21,126 nt of DNA from Oscillospiraceae bacterium (lineage in GTDB: Bacteria; Bacillota; Clostridia; Oscillospirales; Ruminococcaceae). A program made the translations under genes and the position numbers. The notes below the pieces were generated by a model. The model had not been told where the DNA came from. It did no database searches and saw nothing but the letters and a program-made list of their open reading frames with translations. Shown one piece after another: positions 12,578 through 18,834 of the stretch (position 1 is the first letter of the stretch; each line of letters starts with the position of its first letter). The DNA lies in the NCBI GenBank assembly GCA_009782665.1, contig WRIP01000007.1:1-21126 (forward strand). The letters are read 5' to 3'.

Positions 12578-14494
12578 ATGGCGAGTAAAAGGAACAAAAC
12601 AGAATGGGCAAAACAGAGAAACCAACAGGAATATCATAACCGTCTCAATGAATATGACCTGATGAAACAACGTATTGAAACGCAATTGAAGTCAGATAGA
12701 TTAAAACCGGTCAACCTTACACAACTTGAGGATAATCTCTTAAGGTTATCCAAGAAAACACGTAAAACCTTCAGAAGACTAGATGAAGGCTCTCAACAAC
12801 AAATACTGAGTGATAAGGTCGAGAGTATAAAGCAGCTGTTAAGAGATGTGCGGATCAGATACGTCGGACTAATGAATGAAACGCATTCTATGACGTTGGA
12901 CGAACTGTCGATAGTTAATTCGATGGATAGTCGAGTATACTATCTGCGAATCTCTCAGGTGGTATTCTCGGAAATGACGGCTGCAATCATACCTGCAATG
13001 CCTCAGGATGAGTATCTGCGTGCGCGAACACTGCATAGACGATTCATCATCCACAGTGGTGATACCAATACCGGAAAGACATATCATGCGTTGGAAGCCC
13101 TAAAACGTTCGCCTAGTGGTATATATTTGGGACCGTTGAGATTATTGGCACTTGAGGTGTTTCATAAACTCAACGAAGAAGGTTTACCCTGTAATCTGTC
13201 TACAGGAGAAGAAGAGATTCTGGTGGATGGTGCCTGTCATCTGTCATGCACCGTCGAGAAACTGAATAGTTCGCTGCGGTATGATATGGCTGTCATCGAT
13301 GAAGCACAGATGATTTCCGACAGCCAGAGAGGTCATGCCTGGACTGCTGCTATACTCGGGACATATGCTAAGGAGATACATGTCTGTTGTTCTCCGAATG
13401 CGGTAAAGCTAATTACAAAACTAATCGATGACTGCGATGATAGTTATCAGGTTAACGAGTATGTCAGAGATACCCCGTTAGTGGTAGAGATTAATAAACC
13501 CTTTGTCTTCCCGCAGGATGTTACAAAAGCCGATGCGCTAATCGCCTTCTCAAAAAGATCCGTCATTGCCATTGCGGGTGAACTCAATGCGCAGGGAATT
13601 TCCACTAGCCTCATCTACGGAGATCTACCACCTGAAGCCAGGCGCAGCCAGGTCAAACTTTTCTTGAACGGGGAAACAGATGTCGTAGTCGCTACTGATG
13701 CAATAGGTATGGGTCTTAATCTCCCCATCCGTCGAATAGTATATATGGAGACACAGAAGTTTGACGGTAATGGAGTAAGAAAGCTGAATATCAGCGAAAT
13801 CAAACAAATCTCCGGGAGAGCCGGAAGAAAAAACATCTATAATATAGGATACATCAATGCAATAGATGACAAAAACTGGATAGAAAAGTTGTTGAATACT
13901 AAGATAACTAACATTGAAACAGCCGGATATCTCCCGGCTAAGGAGTATCTCATGAGCTTTCCTGTCGGCAACCTGGATGAACGCCTGTTTGCATGTATGG
14001 AAGTCAGGAAAAACAATCCTGATTACCGACCGACCGATATCACACAGCAACTGTTTCTGCTATATATCTTGCGACAACAAAAAGAGAGTATAAAACATCT
14101 ACAGCAGCTGACCATGGAGCAGGAGTATAAACTATCCTTTATCCCCTTTGATTCAAACAGAGAGGAATTAGTCGAACTGTGGATTGATTATGTAAAATGC
14201 TACGTGTTGAAAAAACCGCTCAGATATCCCATAGAGCAACAGACGGATCTTGATTCGCTTGAACTATACTATAAACAGCTGTCACTCTACTACTCCTTTG
14301 CTAAAGCAATGGGTATTACAATTGATTTCGACCGGGTCACCGATGACCGAAGCAAAGTTTCCGAACAGATTCACAGTATTCTCAGAAACGGTATCCGAGA
14401 GATTATCAGGAGATGTCGAATCTGTGGTGCACAGCTAGAGTATGATTTTCGATATAATATATGCAATCGATGCTACTATACTGGCCGTAGATAA
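12578..14494 (+). CDS. SUV3-like DExH RNA helicase with C-terminal zinc knuckle
   Basis: Superfamily 2 helicase of 638 residues, cytoplasmic. Residues 1-140 are charged and helical. The first RecA domain holds Walker A GDTNTGKT (161-168, Lys167) and motif II DEAQ (241-244). The second holds SLIYGDLPPEARRSQVKLF, VVVATDAIGMGLNLPIRRIV and motif VI QISGRAGR (410-417). After a helical C-terminal region comes a CxxC-CxxC site (Cys613, Cys616, Cys629, Cys632), likely zinc binding. GDTNTGKT and DEAQ with the GMGLNL motif are hallmarks of the mitochondrial SUV3 (SUPV3L1) helicase, which unwinds RNA for the degradosome. No exoribonuclease partner is nearby, so the role (RNA decay or RNA repair) is inference. 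The gene is divergent from the CBM9-like unit. No terminator is visible before the next gene. Confidence 0.88.
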   Translation: MASKRNKTEWAKQRNQQEYHNRLNEYDLMKQRIETQLKSDRLKPVNLTQLEDNLLRLSKKTRKTFRRLDEGSQQQILSDKVESIKQLLRDVRIRYVGLMNETHSMTLDELSIVNSMDSRVYYLRISQVVFSEMTAAIIPAMPQDEYLRARTLHRRFIIHSGDTNTGKTYHALEALKRSPSGIYLGPLRLLALEVFHKLNEEGLPCNLSTGEEEILVDGACHLSCTVEKLNSSLRYDMAVIDEAQMISDSQRGHAWTAAILGTYAKEIHVCCSPNAVKLITKLIDDCDDSYQVNEYVRDTPLVVEINKPFVFPQDVTKADALIAFSKRSVIAIAGELNAQGISTSLIYGDLPPEARRSQVKLFLNGETDVVVATDAIGMGLNLPIRRIVYMETQKFDGNGVRKLNISEIKQISGRAGRKNIYNIGYINAIDDKNWIEKLLNTKITNIETAGYLPAKEYLMSFPVGNLDERLFACMEVRKNNPDYRPTDITQQLFLLYILRQQKESIKHLQQLTMEQEYKLSFIPFDSNREELVELWIDYVKCYVLKKPLRYPIEQQTDLDSLELYYKQLSLYYSFAKAMGITIDFDRVTDDRSKVSEQIHSILRNGIREIIRRCRICGAQLEYDFRYNICNRCYYTGRR

Positions 14495-14553
14495 TAGCCC
14501 ATATAGATAGAAGGTAAAATGGTGGGTATACCTGTAATAGAAAAAATATCGAA

Positions 14554-14575
14554 GGTTGTGGTATGGTTGTGGTAT
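14554..14575 (+). repeat. Tandem 11-bp repeat over the aldo/keto reductase promoter
   Basis: GGTTGTGGTAT occurs twice head to tail (14554-14564, 14565-14575); the second copy runs into the -10 element. A CAACC complementary to the GGTTG follows 12 bp after the -10, and a GGTATACC palindrome lies at 14525-14532. Such an array over a -10 is typical of an operator. Confidence 0.55.
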
Positions 14576-14578
14576 AAT
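14570..14578 (+). promoter_or_regulatory. Extended -10 promoter of the aldo/keto reductase gene
   Basis: TGG-TATAAT is a perfect -10 with the TGn extension, 54 bp upstream of ATG 14632. The position expected for -35 is poor, which the extended -10 and the overlapping repeats could compensate through an activator. Confidence 0.6.
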
Positions 14579-14631
14579 GAAACAGGCAACCGATGTAATA
14601 AATATAAAGCTAAATAAGAGGAGAAGAGGAT

Positions 14632-15453
14632 ATGAATATCCCTAAAAAAGAACTGAGTAACGGCGTAGTCATTCCTATGATAGGATTTGGAACATGGCAG
14701 CTGGAACAAGAGAGTTGTTATCAATCGGTGCTTGATGCAATTGAAGCCGGCTACAGAAGCATAGACACTGCCAAAGCATATAACAATGAGGAATATGTAG
14801 GTCGTGCTATAAAGGACTGCGGTCTAGATCGTGATGAGATATTTGTCACTACTAAGTTGTGGAACGCCGATCAAGGGTATGAGTCTACTATGGCTGCCTT
14901 CGAGCTCAGCATGAGTAAACTTTGTCTCGACGTGCTGGATCTCTATCTAATACATTGGCCTGGTAGAGATCGCTTTGTTGATACCTGGAAAGCGATGGAA
15001 AAACTATACAATGAAGGACGAATTCGTGCTATCGGCGTGAGTAACTTTATGGTGCATCATCTCGAACAGTTAATCGGTAACACATCGGTGGTACCGGTGG
15101 TCAATCAGCTCGAATCACATCCCTACTTAAACCAGACGGCAGCAGAGGAGTTTTGTGTCGCAAACGGGATACTCGTCGAGGCATGGAGCCCGTTGATGAG
15201 TGGCAAGACTGCTCTTGGTGATCCTGTAATTTCCGGTATTGCCGCAGCTCATAGTAAGACATCAGCTCAGGTAATACTCAACTGGCACATCAACCAAGAA
15301 CGCAGGGTTATCCCGCGTTCCTCCAATCAAAATCGTATCAGAGAGAATATAGATATATTCGATTTTGAACTCACGGTAAAAGAGGTCGATGCCATCAACA
15401 GTCTGGCAGTCAACAATATTAGAACAGGTCCGAATCCTGATACCTATCTTTAG
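14632..15453 (+). CDS. Aldo/keto reductase (2,5-diketo-gluconate reductase-like)
   Basis: NADPH-dependent carbonyl reductase of 273 residues, the usual AKR length. The catalytic tetrad is readable: Asp45, Tyr50, Lys75 and His108, in SIDTAKAYNNEEYVG, FVTTKLWNAD and DLYLIHWPG. The segment IGVSNFMVHHLEQL, a Gln in VVNQLESHPYL, and the nucleotide-binding VIPRSSNQNRIRENIDIFDFEL confirm the family. It resembles AKR5-type enzymes that reduce glyoxal, methylglyoxal or 2,5-diketo-gluconate. The ribosome binding site is AGAGGAG. The gene has its own extended -10 promoter with repeats and its own terminator, so it is separately controlled, which suits stress or substrate induction. The exact substrate is not readable. 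Confidence 0.93.
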   Translation: MNIPKKELSNGVVIPMIGFGTWQLEQESCYQSVLDAIEAGYRSIDTAKAYNNEEYVGRAIKDCGLDRDEIFVTTKLWNADQGYESTMAAFELSMSKLCLDVLDLYLIHWPGRDRFVDTWKAMEKLYNEGRIRAIGVSNFMVHHLEQLIGNTSVVPVVNQLESHPYLNQTAAEEFCVANGILVEAWSPLMSGKTALGDPVISGIAAAHSKTSAQVILNWHINQERRVIPRSSNQNRIRENIDIFDFELTVKEVDAINSLAVNNIRTGPNPDTYL

Positions 15454-15480
15454 CATCTAAAACAATCATAAAAGAGAACA

Positions 15481-15508
15481 AGCGCCTTAGCGATGAGGCG
15501 CTTTTTTT
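15481..15508 (+). terminator. Intrinsic terminator of the aldo/keto reductase gene
   Basis: Stem AGCGCCT (15481-15487) with AGGCGCT (15496-15502), 8-nt loop, followed by a run of Ts. It may also serve the opposing kinase transcript, whose stop is at 15529, though the minus side has only a broken T tract. Confidence 0.85.
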
Positions 15509-15528
15509 CTGCATTACAGATTTCGGAG

Positions 15529-18500
15529 CTACTCTTTGGAACGAATAAATGCTCCGATTTTTGTGTCTTCATGCTGCATGTGGTTGGTTAGCCATTCAAT
15601 AACGATTACCTGGATATCCTTAACCAGATCAACTGAAGATCCGTGATTGTTATATCGTTCCACCAGTTCATTAACGGTGTGCTTAAAATCATTATGAATC
15701 TGCTTGTGCTCCAGGTATTCGGGATAACCAGATTCTTGCTGTAAAGCTTCTTCGCTTTCAAAATGATGTACGGTATAGTCTACCAGATAGGTTAATGTCT
15801 CCTGTACCGTTTCGGCACCCTTACCCAGTTCGCATTGCCTAATGAGATTGTTGACCATCTCACAGAGACCTTTGTGTTGACGATCAACTATCGCACTCCC
15901 GGTCTCAAACTTCTTATCCCACACCAACCCGTTGATAAGTCCTGTCAGCAGATAGTTACGCAGTTTGTTAAGTACCTCATCGAAATCCAGAGGTTTTCCG
16001 AGATGACCATTCATACCAGCATTAAGACAATTAACCACATCCTCCCTGAACGCATTGGCAGTCATGGCTATAATAGGGATTCGTTTGGCATTCGGATGGT
16101 TTAGCTTCCTGATCTGCCGTGTTGCCTCAAGACCATCCATCTCCGGCATCTGCATATCCATGAATATCAGTTCATACTTATCAGGTGAGGTATTAAACAT
16201 CTCCAGGGCTACTAGACCATTCTCTGCACAATCAATCTGCAGCTTTGTAGGTTCTAGAAGCGCTAATACAATTTCTCGGTTTATCTCAATATCCTCAACT
16301 AAGAGGATACAGTGACCTTCAAAACTGTCCATGCTCTCAACGGTGGTTATCTCTTCTTCCAGAGTGCCCAATCCCCGCTTGACTTTAATGGTAAAGATAA
16401 AAGCAGAACCTTTGCCTAGTTCTGACTCGATGTGTATGGCGCCGCCCATCATCTCGATGATACTTTTGCTGATAGCAAGACCAAGTCCGGTACCGCCATA
16501 CTTCCGAGAGGTACTATTCTCAGCTTGCTGGAAAGAGGTGAACAGCTTTGATTGTTGTTCTTCGCTGATACCTATGCCGGTATCGGTGACCGAGATTTGA
16601 AGGGTACAGACACTATCAGTTTCATCCAGTAACTTCGCATCCAACCCGACCGAACCCCCTTCAGCTGTAAACTTAACGGCATTGCTTATGAGGTTGGTAA
16701 TCACCTGTGAAATACGTTGATCGTCTCCGAAAAGTGCTCGGGGTATAGACTGCTCGATGTTAACCGTCAGTATCTGTCGTTTCTCGTCAATGCGAAACCG
16801 ATTGACGTTAATTATCTGAGATATCAGTTTCTCGAAATCAAACTCTGATTCTGAAAGCTCGAATTTTCCGGATTCTATCTTAGACATATCTAAAATATCG
16901 TTTATCAACGTCAGCAGGTGTTTGGATGCTCCGTCAATCTTTCCGAAACAATCCTTCATCCTAGTTAACTCATTCGTGTTGATACCAATCGAGGTCATTC
17001 CAATGATAGCATTCATAGGGGTGCGGATCTCATGACTCATGTTTGCCAGAAACGCACTCTTTGCTCTTGAGGCTTCCTGTGCAGCAAGCGTCTGATGCTC
17101 AAGTTCAATCGTTCGATCCTTGACGATTTGATCTAGATTGTGATTGAGTTTGCGATTTTTCAGAAGCATGAATACGGTCAGAATGAAGACGATGAACAAG
17201 GCGATGGCAATTATCAGGTAGAATCTTGAACGTTGCTGAGTCATCTGCTTGACATAGTCAAAGCCACGATTATTCCAGTTATCCGATATAATATCGGTCT
17301 CTACGTAGGTTTGTGTTTTATTGATGACAGAACAGAGTATCTCCTCGTTTATGTTTATACCAAAAAATGACTCGGTCGGAACACCGAAGCGGATATTAGC
17401 CTTGTATCCGGGTTTTTCCCGATAGTTCTGTTGGGTGAGTAACAGATGTTCTGCTCCCATCAATAGGTCAATCTCACCTGTTTCAAGCGCAATCAACGCT
17501 ACATCCATAGTATCAAACAGCGACAGATTATTGTTATCTAAGAACCATTCGCGGTATTTCTCTTCATATGCCGAACCGCCTACAGCACCCACCTTAGCGC
17601 GAACAACCTGATAGGTTGCCAGATTGGGGTAATCCTGCTTAGAGATAAGCGCATAGTAGGAATATGCATAGGGCCGATCGGTCCAGAGAAACTGTCCCTT
17701 TCGTTCTTCAGTCTGTATAAGCTGTGAGACGATGGCGACATCGTCGTTTTTCAGCATCGATAGAATCTCTGACCAGGGGGTATGCTCATCGTTTGCCAGC
17801 TCAAAGGTAATGCCAGTAAGGTATCCGATTTCATTCAATACGTCAACCGCAATACCCTGAAACTCTTTGTCTGTCTTATTGTAGAAACTGAAAGGATAGT
17901 TGTCGTGTTCCAATGCGATTTTTATCGTCTGGTTGTTATCGATTAATTCTTTCACAAAGGCAGATTCTTCTTTGGTGAAGGATTGACCCAGCTTATGGCT
18001 GGCATAGGCTTCGTTACCCATACGGTAACAGCTGTAAAACTGATCGATACCACCGGCGATGATGTATTTATTAAGTACCGATATTATATCCTTCAGCCCT
18101 TCATTCGCTGTGGTCAGCGATACCGGTGTATATACTAAGGGGAAAAACTCCCGTGACTTAATGAATCCGTATTTCTCGAATAAGGGATCTATTACCCCTT
18201 CGGTTATGAATACATCTATTTCTTCGGTGCGAATCATATGGGCAGCAATATCAAACCCATCAACTTCAACGGTATTAAATGTCAACTCGGGATAGGAATC
18301 CTTGATAGCATCAATATCTATCGTACCACCTAGTATTCCGACAGTCAGTCCGTTAATATCCTTTTCGCTGTTCAGATCGTTTCGATCCTTTCGCATAAAG
18401 ATTCTCTGTGAACGCTCTGCAATCGGATGGGTCATATAATAGAGCTGCATTCGCTCAGGGGTGGGGGTCAGATCACCTGTAAAATCAATCGTTTGACTAT

Positions 18501-18834
18501 CGAGACCTGATTTTAGTTCCTCCCAGCTATATAGATCTAGCCGGAATTCAATATCAAACAACTCGGTTAGCAGTTCGCAGACCAACTGAGCAAATCCGGA
18601 ATAACTGCCGTCCGGCAGTATAAAGGCTTCCGTTTCCAGCATCTGACCATATTTTAGGTATTCTCGTTCGCTTTTTAAGGCTTCAATAGTGGATATCTCA
18701 GACTCCGTTATCCCTGGTATATCTCTAAAGGAAGAGATGCTGGAGATATCGAAATATTCGTTTCTTATAGATTGACAACCGAAAAGAGATAACAAAACTA
18801 CTGATATTGTCAGAAATGATATTATACGTTTCAT
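15529..18834 (-). CDS. Hybrid histidine kinase: two SBP domains, HisKA, HATPase, receiver, hemerythrin
   Basis: Membrane sensor of 1101 residues. It starts with a lipoprotein-like signal (MKRIISFLTISVVLLSLFGC, Cys20). Two extracytoplasmic solute-binding family 3 domains follow (about 60-270 and 300-520; TGDLTPTPERMQLYYMTHPI and FSFYNKTDKEFQGIAVDVL are typical). Next come one membrane helix (about 539-558), a coiled linker, HisKA with phospho-acceptor His601 in NMSHEIRTPMNAIIG, HATPase with NLISNAVKF, DTGIGIS and GGTGLGLAIS, and a receiver with Asp893 in FMDMQMPEMDG. A bacteriohemerythrin (about 968-1101) ends it, with all seven iron ligands: His987, His1024, Glu1028, His1043, His1047, His1085, Asp1090. 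No Hpt domain is present. Its ATG overlaps the upstream kinase's stop (ATGA), so the pair is co-translated. It probably senses amino-acid-like solutes outside and O2, NO or redox inside. Confidence 0.93.
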   Translation of the reverse strand: MKRIISFLTISVVLLSLFGCQSIRNEYFDISSISSFRDIPGITESEISTIEALKSEREYLKYGQMLETEAFILPDGSYSGFAQLVCELLTELFDIEFRLDLYSWEELKSGLDSQTIDFTGDLTPTPERMQLYYMTHPIAERSQRIFMRKDRNDLNSEKDINGLTVGILGGTIDIDAIKDSYPELTFNTVEVDGFDIAAHMIRTEEIDVFITEGVIDPLFEKYGFIKSREFFPLVYTPVSLTTANEGLKDIISVLNKYIIAGGIDQFYSCYRMGNEAYASHKLGQSFTKEESAFVKELIDNNQTIKIALEHDNYPFSFYNKTDKEFQGIAVDVLNEIGYLTGITFELANDEHTPWSEILSMLKNDDVAIVSQLIQTEERKGQFLWTDRPYAYSYYALISKQDYPNLATYQVVRAKVGAVGGSAYEEKYREWFLDNNNLSLFDTMDVALIALETGEIDLLMGAEHLLLTQQNYREKPGYKANIRFGVPTESFFGININEEILCSVINKTQTYVETDIISDNWNNRGFDYVKQMTQQRSRFYLIIAIALFIVFILTVFMLLKNRKLNHNLDQIVKDRTIELEHQTLAAQEASRAKSAFLANMSHEIRTPMNAIIGMTSIGINTNELTRMKDCFGKIDGASKHLLTLINDILDMSKIESGKFELSESEFDFEKLISQIINVNRFRIDEKRQILTVNIEQSIPRALFGDDQRISQVITNLISNAVKFTAEGGSVGLDAKLLDETDSVCTLQISVTDTGIGISEEQQSKLFTSFQQAENSTSRKYGGTGLGLAISKSIIEMMGGAIHIESELGKGSAFIFTIKVKRGLGTLEEEITTVESMDSFEGHCILLVEDIEINREIVLALLEPTKLQIDCAENGLVALEMFNTSPDKYELIFMDMQMPEMDGLEATRQIRKLNHPNAKRIPIIAMTANAFREDVVNCLNAGMNGHLGKPLDFDEVLNKLRNYLLTGLINGLVWDKKFETGSAIVDRQHKGLCEMVNNLIRQCELGKGAETVQETLTYLVDYTVHHFESEEALQQESGYPEYLEHKQIHNDFKHTVNELVERYNNHGSSVDLVKDIQVIVIEWLTNHMQHEDTKIGAFIRSKE

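Noticed and set aside
12451..12597. 49-residue hydrophobic extension of the CBM9-like protein
   Set aside because: It would start inside the opposing helicase gene and read through the divergent promoter region; it resembles a signal peptide only by A/T richness.
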